Shown: positions 16,341 through 26,400 of the stretch, one piece after another
How positions within the stretch are numbered: the first letter of the stretch is position 1
How the letters are laid out: the number at the start of each line of letters is the position of its first letter
DNA from: Shewanella canadensis
Lineage (GTDB): Bacteria > Pseudomonadota > Gammaproteobacteria > Enterobacterales > Shewanellaceae
Reading direction: 5' to 3'
Length of the DNA: 64,000 nucleotides
Assembly (NCBI RefSeq): GCF_003966225.1
Contig: NZ_RXNU01000008.1
Location: 62,001 to 126,000 of the forward strand
Translations under genes and position numbers: made by a program
Notes under the pieces: generated by a model
Database searches by the model: none
The model's input: the letters and a program-made list of their open reading frames with translations, nothing else
What the model was told of the DNA's origin: nothing

Positions 16341-16413
16341 AGATTCGCTAGTGGTTAACCTTTAACAACAGCATGTTATTGAGCGGAGGCCTTCCTACAG
16401 AGCTTATGTATAA

Positions 16414-16708
16414 TGGAAAGTCACCTCATTTGTTCATACCCATGCTGGGCGTATACAAGGTATTCAAACGGACAAAATACGCATCACTAGATCTATATCC
16501 TTATCAGAATATGTAAAAAGCGTAGATGGTATACCTCTTGGAGGCTCTGGCTCATTGAGGAATATGATTGACCGTTCACTAGGTGCTGACTCATTTATTT
16601 TGACGATACTGGAACCCAATATGGGGTTATTATTTATCTCGTAAAGTGGAAATTGAAATTCTTTTTTACACCATGGTTTATATTGATGGTTGTATGCCAT
16701 ACAAATAG
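16414..16708 (+). pseudogene. Probable decayed gene fragment
   Basis: The plus strand reads open from 16414 for over 60 codons, including GIQTDKIRITRSISLSEYVK and GIPLGGSGSLRNMIDRSLGA. Near 16595 the coherent protein-like reading switches to the next frame, TGA-RYWNPIWGYYLSRKV, which runs to the stop at 16706-16708. A TGA stands where a tryptophan (TGG) would be expected before RYWNP. It looks like the end of a membrane enzyme gene broken by a frameshift and a nonsense change. The parent family is not named with confidence. A minus-strand frame of 78 codons over the same bases looks like an antisense accident. Confidence 0.4.
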
Positions 16709-16739
16709 GATAGGCCGCGCATAGCAGCGCCCCTATCCT
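16707..16739 (-). terminator. Possible hairpin terminator
   Basis: AGGATAGG and CCTATCCT form an 8-base stem with a GC-rich inner stem (GCGC/GCGC-like). It begins at the stop codon of the gene at 16739-17944. Only a short ATTTG follows on the minus strand, so the terminator is weak or not intrinsic. Confidence 0.35.
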
Positions 16740-17944
16740 TATCTGTTATTGTGCAGTGCTTGCTTTGTCCGGGGTTTGTTGTTTAAGTCTCGAACTAGAC
16801 TGACTCTTTTGTATTCGAGTTCATTGAGGCCTTCTTGATAGGTTTGAAATGAAGGAATACCAGAGCAGAGTATAAATTTTCCCATCGGGTTATAAATGTA
16901 TTGGCTGATAGTATCCACTGTTAGGTCGTTAGGGCACTCTTTCATATCGGCAGTGCCAACTAATATATCGGCATAGCGATTTGCGGTATCTTGTTGCTGC
17001 ATCAGTGGGAGCAGCAGAAACTTGGCGACCTGTGTTGCCATATCGGTTGTATCATCTACCACTTGGGTTGCGTGTGCTATTTTGGTGAAGTAGTGCCACT
17101 CACCCAGTTTGGCATTGTTTAGCGATAATACTTGAGGTGGCATGGGATTTTTCCAGCTTTGTGGTATTGCAGCGAGTTGCTGCTGTTGCGGTAACTGAGT
17201 AATAATTAGCTCACCCAGTTTCATATTTATTTCCATAGCGCCCTTGCTTACCATTTTACTGATCAGTAAATGGGTATCTGCAGATATCCTCTGCCAAAAC
17301 AGCATATCTTGGTCGATGGCCAGTGAAATTAAGTTGGGTGCTTTGGTGCCAGCCTTTTCATAAACATCGAGGAGATAGAGTTTCTGTGCGCTAAACAGGT
17401 GTTGCCAGGATAGGCCTGGTATAAATACATTATAATGGGTGCTTTCTTGCCAGTTCCCCATATCGAGCATCTGCTGATACCGCTCGATTATCCACCGATT
17501 TTCGGCTAACAGGATTTTAAGGTTTTTCTCCTGTTCAAGGTTATTCTTTTGTTCAATGTTAAATTTACAAGCCAGCAAGAAATCATCTTGACCAAGGCAG
17601 TATTCCAGCGGTAGATTTGGCAGCTCAAAGCGTGCTGTTTGCTTGGCATTAACTGTATCCCAAATACCTAAGCTTTGCAGTAGGTGCAGACGCTTTACGC
17701 CTTCAGCCATTGGCGCAGCGTCCTTGGGCACATTAAACCCCAATGCTAAAATATAGGCATTGTTATCAAGATTTTGAGCCAGTGTGCGTTCGTTATCGGC
17801 TATTTGGGCAAAGTTACGCTTCGATTGCTCCGAAGGGGCTTCATCTTGCATATTGATCAGCAGCACAATGAAGTAGAGGCTGATTGGGATAGCCAGTAAG
17901 GCCATTAAAATCCATTTAACTGCGCGTAAAAAGTGTCGCATCAA
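16739..17944 (-). CDS. Membrane-anchored protein of unknown function
   Basis: This 401-residue product has one N-terminal membrane segment (about residues 10-31, VKWILMALLAIPISLYFIVL). A large hydrophilic, probably periplasmic part with many Gln and Leu follows. No enzymatic motif is recognised. Two paired-cysteine regions are seen: YCLGQDDFLLACKF near residues 116-129, and ECPNDL with ILCSGIP later. A second in-frame ATG directly follows the first. It is monocistronic, with long spacers on both sides. It resembles uncharacterised inner-membrane-anchored proteins of marine gammaproteobacteria, but I cannot assign a role. Confidence 0.75.
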   Translation of the reverse strand: MMRHFLRAVKWILMALLAIPISLYFIVLLINMQDEAPSEQSKRNFAQIADNERTLAQNLDNNAYILALGFNVPKDAAPMAEGVKRLHLLQSLGIWDTVNAKQTARFELPNLPLEYCLGQDDFLLACKFNIEQKNNLEQEKNLKILLAENRWIIERYQQMLDMGNWQESTHYNVFIPGLSWQHLFSAQKLYLLDVYEKAGTKAPNLISLAIDQDMLFWQRISADTHLLISKMVSKGAMEINMKLGELIITQLPQQQQLAAIPQSWKNPMPPQVLSLNNAKLGEWHYFTKIAHATQVVDDTTDMATQVAKFLLLPLMQQQDTANRYADILVGTADMKECPNDLTVDTISQYIYNPMGKFILCSGIPSFQTYQEGLNELEYKRVSLVRDLNNKPRTKQALHNNR

Positions 17945-18187
17945 TGAGTCCTTTCGTTATTTTTTAATAACGGCAGTTCAATCTACCAAAATTATTTATG
18001 ATGTAACAAAGTCAGAAGCAAAAAAACTAAAAAGGCCAGTCATGTTACTTGACTGGCTTTAACGCTTTAAATCAAACTCCGACTATCTAGAAAAACACCG
18101 AGACTATGCGTTGATTTCCGCTCACATATCTTATTATGTGTTTGTCTTGCTCTAAGCTATTTATTTTCTAAGCTAATTCTGTCTAAG

Positions 18188-19462
18188 CTAGTCTTGTTCC
18201 AGAAAGTTATTGGCTATCGCCTCTCTCACCAGCTTCTGATGTCGCTCGGCCCTTAGCGCCAGATACATCACCACCATACAGGTCGCCAACACACCATAGA
18301 GCAGCATAAAGCAGGCGCTGTAGACGCCGATCAGATCTACGGCAAAACCGAACATGATAGGAAGCGTACATCCCCCTAATGCACCGATGGCGGCGACAAT
18401 GCCCCCCACGCTGCCCATATGATGTGGATAGTAATCATAGATAGTCTTATACACGCTGGCTCGGCCAAATCCTTGGGCGATACCTATGATAAAAATCAAC
18501 AAGGTAAACAGCCAAACATTCACTTCGAAAGAGACTTCAACATCTTTGGATACACCGTGGATGATCATGGTCGTCGGCGGATAACTCAAAAAGAACAGAC
18601 ACACCATACAGATCCAAAAGGCGGTCCAATTCACCGCCCTCGCCCCATAGGTATCGGCAAACCAACCGCCCACGGCTCTGACCATGCTCGAGCTGGTCAC
18701 AAAGAGTAAGGTCAACGCCATAGCTTGAGTCAGTGAAAGCTCATAAGCGGAGACATAATAATGGGGCAGCCAGAGAATTAACGCTAAGAAACTGCCAAAT
18801 ACGAAGTAATAATAGAGTCCGAAACGCCACACCTGCAGATCTTTGAGTGGCGCCATATGAAACGCCATATCATGACTGTCACGCTGTTTCTGATAATATT
18901 CATTCACTTCAGGCGCCATCAAACGAAACAGGACCGCCATAAAGATCATACCTACCCCGTAGGCATAGCCTATCTGTTGCCAACCGAAGATATCGACAAT
19001 AAAAGGCACCAAAACCAAGGTGATTGCGGCGCCCGCATTACCCGCACCAAACACCCCCAGCGCAAAACCCTGACGTTTAGTTTCAAACCAGTCGGTGACA
19101 TAGCGGATCCCGATGGTAAATGAGACCCCTGTTAGTCCGAGCACGAAGCCAATCCAGATATAACCTGAATAGGTCTCTATTTGGGGCAGGTAAAACAGAG
19201 GTGGAACGGCGAGCAACATCTGCCAGAAGAAAAGGTTACGACAGGAGTACTTCTCGGCAAGAAACCCCACGGGTACCCGAAAGATAGCGCCCGTAAAAAT
19301 CGGCGCAGCCAACAAAAAACCGAACTCGGTGGCGCTTAGGTCTAAACGTTCTTTGAGCTCTATACCGATAATAGAGTACAAGGTCCAGACAGAGAAACAT
19401 GCAGCAAAGGCCAAGGTGGCAAGAGTTAAAGCCTGATAAGAGCGACGCAGTTGAATATCCAT
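18188..19462 (-). CDS. narK: Nitrate/nitrite transporter, NNP family (MFS)
   Basis: This 424-residue protein has twelve probable membrane segments. The N-terminal signature is FGFLLAAPIFTGAIFRVPVG and the glycine-rich nitrate signatures are GFVLGLTGVSFTIGIRYVTD and FGAGNAGAAITLVLVPF. The second-half signature (SVGGIVAAIGALGGCTLPIM) is also present. It fits NarK-type nitrate/nitrite antiporters or nitrate importers in the inner membrane. It is distinct from the partial narK at the left edge, which is longer at its N-terminus. It stands alone; a strong inverted repeat lies about 100 bases upstream. Direction of transport and exact subtype (NarK1, NarK2 or NasA-like) cannot be settled by eye. 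Confidence 0.88.
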   Translation of the reverse strand: MDIQLRRSYQALTLATLAFAACFSVWTLYSIIGIELKERLDLSATEFGFLLAAPIFTGAIFRVPVGFLAEKYSCRNLFFWQMLLAVPPLFYLPQIETYSGYIWIGFVLGLTGVSFTIGIRYVTDWFETKRQGFALGVFGAGNAGAAITLVLVPFIVDIFGWQQIGYAYGVGMIFMAVLFRLMAPEVNEYYQKQRDSHDMAFHMAPLKDLQVWRFGLYYYFVFGSFLALILWLPHYYVSAYELSLTQAMALTLLFVTSSSMVRAVGGWFADTYGARAVNWTAFWICMVCLFFLSYPPTTMIIHGVSKDVEVSFEVNVWLFTLLIFIIGIAQGFGRASVYKTIYDYYPHHMGSVGGIVAAIGALGGCTLPIMFGFAVDLIGVYSACFMLLYGVLATCMVVMYLALRAERHQKLVREAIANNFLEQD

Positions 19463-19561
19463 AATGTTCCCGAAATGAGTGTTCCAGTAAAAACCTATAC
19501 GTCTGTTCCATATATTAATTGAATCTGATTAAAAACCAACCCAATCCATTATCATTAACCT

Positions 19562-19584
19562 AATTTGATGTTCCACATCAAATT
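19562..19584. promoter_or_regulatory. Strong inverted repeat upstream of the nitrate transporter
   Basis: AATTTGATGT-TCC-ACATCAAATT has perfect 10-base arms around three bases, about 100 bases upstream of the transporter ATG (minus strand). Its TTGAT...ATCAA halves are seven bases apart, not the four of a standard FNR site, so it is either another regulator's operator or a variant. The spacer 19463-19819 also carries the recC promoter; no further gene is seen. Confidence 0.5.
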
Positions 19585-19819
19585 TTACATATTATAAACA
19601 TAATAAAACAGCTATTTTCTATTTGATACACTCACTGCGCGAACAAGATAAGGCGCCCTTTCTCCCAGCATCAGTTCTAGATAGCCGAAACCTGCTCGGT
19701 TAACCTTAATTGCCGTTAGTTTCAGTGGACTTACCATGCCAAACACATAGAATAGTTGGCTTATCAGATGGTGAATCAACTCACCCGAATGCCTATCGTT
19801 TCTTTGTCTGGGAATATTC

Positions 19820-22800
19820 ATGCTCTATCTTGTACAGTCTAATCGAATGGAAGCACTCTCGGCCCAACTCGCGACCGAGCTACAGACGCCAATTCCCGGC
19901 ATGCCCCTGTTAATGCCTGAGCAGGTGTTAGTCCAAAGCCCCGGCATGTCCACCTGGCTCCGACTCGAGATAGCAAGACAGAACAAGATAGCGGCGGCGC
20001 TTGAATTCCCCCTGCCCTCAAGCTTTATCTGGCAGCTATGCCACACCCTGTTGCCCGATGTACCCAAGGAAAATGCCTTTACCAAGCCTTCCATGACCTG
20101 GAAGCTGATGGAGTTGCTGCCAGAGCTACTGCAGATCGATGAGTTTGCACCGCTTAACAACTATCTCAATGCCGCTCACAACCCAGATGAAGCGACAGAG
20201 GCTTTACAAGAAGATCCATTAAAACTGTTTCAACTGTGCGGCCAAATAGCCGATATCTTCGACCAGTACTTGGTCTATCGTCCCGACTGGATAGCAGCAT
20301 GGGAAGCCAATGAGCCGACCTTGCCACCTAAAAATGACAAGTTATCTCCGACCCAAGCCTGGCAACCCATCTTGTGGCGAGCCCTTATCGAGTTTAATAA
20401 CCTGCGTCTCAACAAGAGCCGCTACCACAGAGCTAACCTGCATCAATCTCTGTTTGATGCACTGGACGATCCCAATACTTGTCTCGATGGCCTCCCTCGA
20501 CGATTATTTGTATTCGGTATCTCTTCCATGGCGCCTCAAACCTTAGATGTGCTCTATCATCTGGCTAAGCGTATCGATGTGATCATGCTGAATTTAAGTC
20601 CCTGTCAGCACTACTGGGGCGATATTGTCGACCCTCGTTTGCGCGCTCGTATGGCGCTTGAGTACGCCAACAGGAATCAACTCGAAGCCTTATGGGAAGA
20701 TAAGCTCGAGGTGGGTAACCCCCTGCTCGCCAATAACGGTAAGATGGGGCGTGAACTTTTGGACTTGATATTAGAGCTACCGGAGGAGCACACCAACTTT
20801 AATTTCGAATGTTACCAAGACCCGCTGGTCAATGGTTCTCAGACACTACTTCGTGGCGTTCAGCACGATATTCTCGAACTGACTACCCGCAACAGAAGCT
20901 TAGGCCCCGATGCCTCTCTGTATCTGACGCTCGATGATCGCCGCGTACTCACTAAAGACGACGACTCGCTGACACTTCGCAGCTGTCACAGCCCGCTGCG
21001 TGAAATCGAGACGCTGCACGATCACCTGCTCGAGATGTTATCCCGTGAGCCTGCAGATCCAAACGATCCCCTGCTTGCCAAAGATATCGTCATCATGTTG
21101 CCGGATGTGGCGGCTTACGCGCCTTATATCGATGCGGTGTTCTCGGCCAAACAGGGCGCTCATTACATCCCCTACGCCATCGCCGATCGCGGCGCGGCGC
21201 AGGAATCGCCCCTGATCAACAGCTTCTTGCATATTCTGGCCATCAATCAGAGTCGTTTCGCCCTGACCGATATATTGGGGATCTTAGAGGTGCCAGCCGT
21301 ACTCAGACGATTCGAGCTCGATGATGAAGCCCTGTCCATGATACGCCACTGGCTCGAACAAGCCGGCGTTCGTTGGGGCCGGGATGAAGCCAGCCGTGCG
21401 GCCCAATCGATGCCCGCATTCGACAAAAACTCCTGGGCCTTTGGCATCAAGCGTCTCATCTTAGGCTACGCCTTCAGTGACGATGCAGCGCTTTATCATG
21501 ACACCCTGCTGGTCGAAGGTATTGAAGGGCAATCGGCCCAAGCCCTGGGTAAACTACTCAACTTCATCGAAACCTTAGATGAGTATCAGCAGCAACTGGC
21601 TCAACACTGCTCGATAGAGGAGCGCATGGGTCAGTTAGCGCAGCTTCTCGAAGACTTTTATGAGGTCGATGATGAGGAGCAGCAACAGCTGCAAGCGATA
21701 CGCGAGGCCATCAGCAAGCTTAAAACTGAGCTTAATGAGGCCGGACAAGTCACGCCACTCAATACCCAGGTGCTGCAAAACTGGTTTAACAGCACCTTGA
21801 GTGAATCCCGTGTCGGCCAACGCTACCTGGCCGGTAGCGTCAATTTCTGTACCTTGATGCCAATGCGCTCCATCCCCTTTAAGTTGGTGTGCTTAGTCGG
21901 CATGAATGACGGGATCTACCCAAGAGTACAACACCCGGTCGGTTTCGATCTGGTGGCACAGTTCGGCCCCCGAAAAGGCGACCGTTCACGTCGGCTAGAT
22001 GACAGATACCTGTTTTTAGAGGCGATACTCTCGGCCAGAGAGCAACTCTACATCAGTTATATCGGCCACAGTGAGCGCGATAACTCTGAGCGGATCCCCT
22101 CCATGCTGGTCTCAGAGTTGGTTGAATATTGCCAGCTCTGTTACCTGCCGGAAGAGATAGATCACACTCAATCTAAGCACAGCCAAAACCATGAGCCCGA
22201 TATTCCAGCCATTGAGGCCGCTATCCATAAGCAGTTATTGATAGAGCAGCCACTGCAGCCTTTCGATGAGCGGCTTTATCTGCCTGACAATGGTGATGCC
22301 CCCCAACTTAAACAAAGTTACTCCGCCCAGTGGTGCCCGACAATATCGACCGATACTAGCGATGAAACTCCGCGCTTTATCGAACCCGGCCAGAAAATTG
22401 AGCAAGAGAGTCTGACTACCACTTCTATGGAGGAGAACGAACTTGAGGTTTCAGCGCTTATCCGTTTCTTCAGAAACCCGGCGCAATACTTTTTCAATCG
22501 AAGCCTTAAGGTCGACTTAGGCCTGAATATTCAGGCCGATGATAACGATGAGCCTTTCAGTCTGAACGCCCTCGAGCGGTATAAACTGCAGGCAAACTTA
22601 CTCGATAACGCCATCTCTCAAGGCTTAGAGCTCCCCGGCGAAGATCTGCTGCAACGTTTAAAAGCCAGTGGCGAGCTGCCCCTGAAACCTTTCGATGATC
22701 TCCTGCTTAACCAGTATCTGCATGACATTAAGCCCTTAATTGGCCGGGCTATCTATCTTCAGGGCGAAAACCAGCGCTCTCAGGAAATCGAGCTTGCCTT

Positions 22801-23404
22801 CACGCCATCGGATGACCTAAATGAGCCCATTACATTAGTGGGGCGAATCGATGATCTCTGCGCTAAGGGATTAGTTAACTATCGACCCGGCACCGCCAAT
22901 GGCCGCGATTTGATCAGAGTCTACATAAGGCATCTATGTATAAGTGCTATGGCTATCGGCACTATGAAGGGGAGTGAGCAGGCTATTGATAGCCAAGCGA
23001 ACGGCAAGCAACACATCAGTTACCTACTGGATATCGGCCACTTCCATGCCTTCCACGCTGTCACTGCCGAGCAGGCAAAAGCGCAACTGAGTCTATGGCT
23101 GAGTTATTTCCAATCGGGACAAGTCCATCCCTTGATGTTTATGCCCAGAACCGCCCTCGCCTATGTCGAAGCCGAGGGGGATCACAGCGATAAACTCAAG
23201 GAAGCTCAAAGCCAATGGAAAGATGAACAGAGCCAGCTCGGTGAAGGCTTCGAGCCTCATTACCAGCGTCTGTTTAGTTTCCCTGAAGATTTTAAAGAAG
23301 ATGAATTCGGACAGGTTGCCATGTCACTGCTAAGCCCAATGCTCAGTCTCTATCACAAAGATAAGCTCAGCGAGCTTGCAAGTTTCGTCGAAGGAGGCTG
23401 TTAA
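19820..23404 (+). CDS. recC: Exodeoxyribonuclease V subunit gamma, RecC
   Basis: This 1194-residue RecC is somewhat longer than the 1122 of E. coli. It starts MLYLVQSNRMEALSAQL, and the early block QVLVQSPGMSTWLRLEIA is typical. It has a dead helicase fold in the first two thirds and a nuclease-like C-terminal part (ELEVSALIRFFRNPAQYFFN). It recognises Chi and splits the strands ahead of the RecB and RecD motors. Its stop is two bases before the recB start, so the genes are co-transcribed. The usual ptr (pitrilysin) gene of the E. coli locus is absent between recC and recB. Confidence 0.96.
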   Translation: MLYLVQSNRMEALSAQLATELQTPIPGMPLLMPEQVLVQSPGMSTWLRLEIARQNKIAAALEFPLPSSFIWQLCHTLLPDVPKENAFTKPSMTWKLMELLPELLQIDEFAPLNNYLNAAHNPDEATEALQEDPLKLFQLCGQIADIFDQYLVYRPDWIAAWEANEPTLPPKNDKLSPTQAWQPILWRALIEFNNLRLNKSRYHRANLHQSLFDALDDPNTCLDGLPRRLFVFGISSMAPQTLDVLYHLAKRIDVIMLNLSPCQHYWGDIVDPRLRARMALEYANRNQLEALWEDKLEVGNPLLANNGKMGRELLDLILELPEEHTNFNFECYQDPLVNGSQTLLRGVQHDILELTTRNRSLGPDASLYLTLDDRRVLTKDDDSLTLRSCHSPLREIETLHDHLLEMLSREPADPNDPLLAKDIVIMLPDVAAYAPYIDAVFSAKQGAHYIPYAIADRGAAQESPLINSFLHILAINQSRFALTDILGILEVPAVLRRFELDDEALSMIRHWLEQAGVRWGRDEASRAAQSMPAFDKNSWAFGIKRLILGYAFSDDAALYHDTLLVEGIEGQSAQALGKLLNFIETLDEYQQQLAQHCSIEERMGQLAQLLEDFYEVDDEEQQQLQAIREAISKLKTELNEAGQVTPLNTQVLQNWFNSTLSESRVGQRYLAGSVNFCTLMPMRSIPFKLVCLVGMNDGIYPRVQHPVGFDLVAQFGPRKGDRSRRLDDRYLFLEAILSAREQLYISYIGHSERDNSERIPSMLVSELVEYCQLCYLPEEIDHTQSKHSQNHEPDIPAIEAAIHKQLLIEQPLQPFDERLYLPDNGDAPQLKQSYSAQWCPTISTDTSDETPRFIEPGQKIEQESLTTTSMEENELEVSALIRFFRNPAQYFFNRSLKVDLGLNIQADDNDEPFSLNALERYKLQANLLDNAISQGLELPGEDLLQRLKASGELPLKPFDDLLLNQYLHDIKPLIGRAIYLQGENQRSQEIELAFTPSDDLNEPITLVGRIDDLCAKGLVNYRPGTANGRDLIRVYIRHLCISAMAIGTMKGSEQAIDSQANGKQHISYLLDIGHFHAFHAVTAEQAKAQLSLWLSYFQSGQVHPLMFMPRTALAYVEAEGDHSDKLKEAQSQWKDEQSQLGEGFEPHYQRLFSFPEDFKEDEFGQVAMSLLSPMLSLYHKDKLSELASFVEGGC

Positions 23405-23405
23405 T

Positions 23406-26400
23406 ATGTCATCGACTCATACAGAAGCTAGCCCTGGCGTGACTAAAGGCCGCTCTAAGCCACTCGATACTCTCACCCTGCCCTTTGGCGGTAGCCGCTT
23501 AATTGAAGCCAGCGCAGGAACCGGTAAAACCTTCACCATCGCCGGTTTGTATGTGCGTCTGTTGCTGGGCCATGAGATAGAGAAACCACTCAGCTGCGAG
23601 CAGATCCTGGTGGTGACCTTTACCAATGCCGCCACGGGTGAGTTAAGGGATCGAATTCGACGTAAAATTCAGCTTGCCTACCGCCGTTTTATCGGTCTGG
23701 AAACCGATGATGAACTGATTGAATCACTCTATAGACTCACGCCCGAAAGTGAACGCCATCTGGCACTTAAGCGTCTTGATCTGGCTTTGAAGTCACTCGA
23801 TGAAGCGTCTATCTTTACCATACATGGTTTTTGTCAGCGTATTCTGGCCGACATGGCATTTGAGTCATCCCTGTTGTTCGAGTCAGAGTTCACCTTAGAT
23901 GACAGCGAATTTTTGCACCACGCCGTACGCGATTTCTGGCGTGAGCAGTGTTATCCATTACCCGAGTATCTGGCCGAGATCATTCAAAAGAAATTTGCCG
24001 ATCCCGATGCACTATCCAAGCAGCTAAGACCCCTGCTGGGCGCAAGCCAAGCCAGCGCTCAGCCAGTACCACAGGCGTTCAATAAGCTGCAAGATGCGCT
24101 CACACAAAGTTTAACTCGTCTAAAGCTTATCTGGCCCCGCGAGCGAGACGCTATCGAGACCTTGCTGCATGCTTTACCACTGAGCGGCGTTAGGTTCGGA
24201 AAAAAGGCGGACGCTTATCCTAAGCTCGCGGTAATGCTTGATGCCATGGATAACTGGTGCAAATACAGTAGCAGTTTACCGTCATTGAAAGTGATGGAGA
24301 GTCTGTCACTGAGTGAGCTTAAGCTTAACAAGGGCGGCGAAGTGCCCACGCCGGAGCAAGCGCCGGTACTCGATCATATCGAGCGCCTGTGCGCGCTTAT
24401 CAAAGATTTTATTCCAAGCTTTCTCTTTTGTGCACGAAACGGCATCTCGGCCCGCTTTGCCCAACAAAAGTCAGAGCGTAACTTGCTGACGCCCGACGAT
24501 CTGCTGCTCACCCTCGAGCAAGCCCTGCGCCCAAACAAGGATGAGGTGAGTGGACAAGCAATAAGTCTGGCAAACACCATCGCCAAGCGTTTTCCTGTGG
24601 CCCTTATCGATGAGTTCCAGGATACCGATCCACTGCAATTTGCTATTTTCAACCGGATCTATCAACAGCCCTCTGTCGATGCGATAGGCTCTGGTGACTC
24701 GCTGATAGCCATTAATGAAGCCACTGCAGGAACCTCATCGAAAAATCTGAGTCTGTTGATGATTGGCGACCCGAAACAGGCGATCTATGCCTTCAGGGGC
24801 GCCGATATACACACCTATATTCAGGCGCGCGAGCAAACATCCGAGCACTATAATCTCGATACTAACTATCGCTCCAGCCGTAACATGATTTTGGCGGTCA
24901 ATGCCCTGTTTGAGAATCGTGATGATGCCTTTATCAGCGAGGCCATTCCATTTGAATCGGTGCAGCCCTCACCCTTTGCCGACAAAAAAGTATTACTCGA
25001 GAAATCGAGCGCTACGTCGGCCTTGAAAATTAAACTGCTTAGCGAAGATCCCGAAAAAGGGCTGAATAAAACTACCGCCAGAAAGCGTTTAGCCGAAGAT
25101 GCGGCTGCTGAGATCGCACGCCTGCTCACCGAATCGCAAAATGGCGAGTGTACAATCAGTGAAAAGCCACTCAAAGCCAAAGATATCGCGGTGCTGGTCC
25201 GTGACCGAAATGAAGCCGCGGTTATCAAAGAGTCACTATCAAACCGGCAAATTGGCGCGGTATTTCTGAGTAGAGACAGTGTATTTAACACCCTGGAAGC
25301 CCGCGAAATGGCGCTGATACTGCACGCGCTCGCCACGCCCAAAGATGAGCGCGCCCTGCGTTCGGCCTTAGCGACCTCCCTGCTCGGTTATAACGCCCTG
25401 GCTATTCACGGGTTTAACCAAGATGAGATGGTAAGACAAACCCTGCTGGAGCAATTTGATGGCCTGCATCATAACTGGCTAAGACGCGGCGTCATGCCCG
25501 CACTCCTAAATTTGGCCAACGAAACCAAGCTTATCGAACGCCTGCTGCAAAGCGAAGATGGTGAGCGCCGTCTAACCGATTTCAGGCATCTTGCCGAACT
25601 GCTGCAGCAAAAGGCCACCGAACTCGATGGGATAAGTGCCCTGGTCAACTGGTACGAGCAAGCCCTTATCGAGAACCATGCCAATGAAGAGGCGCAGCTC
25701 AGACTCGAAAGTGAGCAGAACCTGGTACAGATTGTCACCATACATAAGAGTAAGGGACTCGAGTATCCGGTCTGTTTTATCCCCTTCGTCAGTTTAGCCC
25801 GGGATAATCGCCGTAAGCCTGCGCCTATGCTCTACCATGAAAATAATCAGCTGGTGTGGGACATAGAGCAGAGCGATGAGGGGTGGGAGCGACATAAGCG
25901 GGAAAACCTCGCCGAGGATCTGCGCCTGTTATATGTCGCCATGACTCGCCCCGTCTATCAGTGCTACCTCTATATTGCTAACCACAGCCGCTTCACTAAG
26001 AAAGCAGGGATCACCAGTCAACTCCACGAAACCGGCATCGGCTATCTGCTGGGTATAGAAGATAAGGCCTGTGAGTTTTCGCTTATTGAAACATGTGCAA
26101 AACGCCTGATGAGTGAGGCGATTAGTGTCTGTGAGATGGCGGATGATATCTCGACCCAAGCCTTAGAGAATGTCTCTGCTGAACAAGAGTTACTAGCACC
26201 TAAAGTACTTAAACGTCGACACTACACCCCATGGCGTGTCGGCAGTTATTCGGGTCTGGTAAAAGACTTGCCTCATGAGCGGGTGCTGCCGGGGGCGGAT
26301 GATGAATCCTTTCCGGAACTCGAAGAGATCAAGGATGAACTGGACCCTGTGCCGTCTCGCTTCACCTTCGAGCGTGGCGCCAATGCCGGTAGCTTTATGC

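Noticed and set aside
16361..16390. A TTTAACAACAGC stretch resembling an attC left end
   Set aside because: It lacks the GGAC-like inner box and the AACAAG-type alignment seen at 12532, and it is partly palindromic by itself.
16464..16700. A 78-codon minus-strand reading frame
   Set aside because: It is antisense to the plus-strand protein-like remnant, which has recognisable protein character. The minus-strand frame has no family pattern.
19569..19584. Treating the narK-upstream repeat as a plain FNR site
   Set aside because: The TTGAT and ATCAA halves are separated by seven bases, not four, so the symmetric 23-base unit is better described as a different operator.
19612..19821. A 69-codon minus-strand reading frame upstream of recC
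   Set aside because: It ends in the promoter region of two divergent genes and has no clear ribosome binding site or family pattern.
24374..25741. Several minus-strand reading frames of 60-160 codons within recB
   Set aside because: They are antisense to a gene with all helicase and nuclease motifs in order. Their Arg/Ser-rich composition is typical of antisense frames in such genes.
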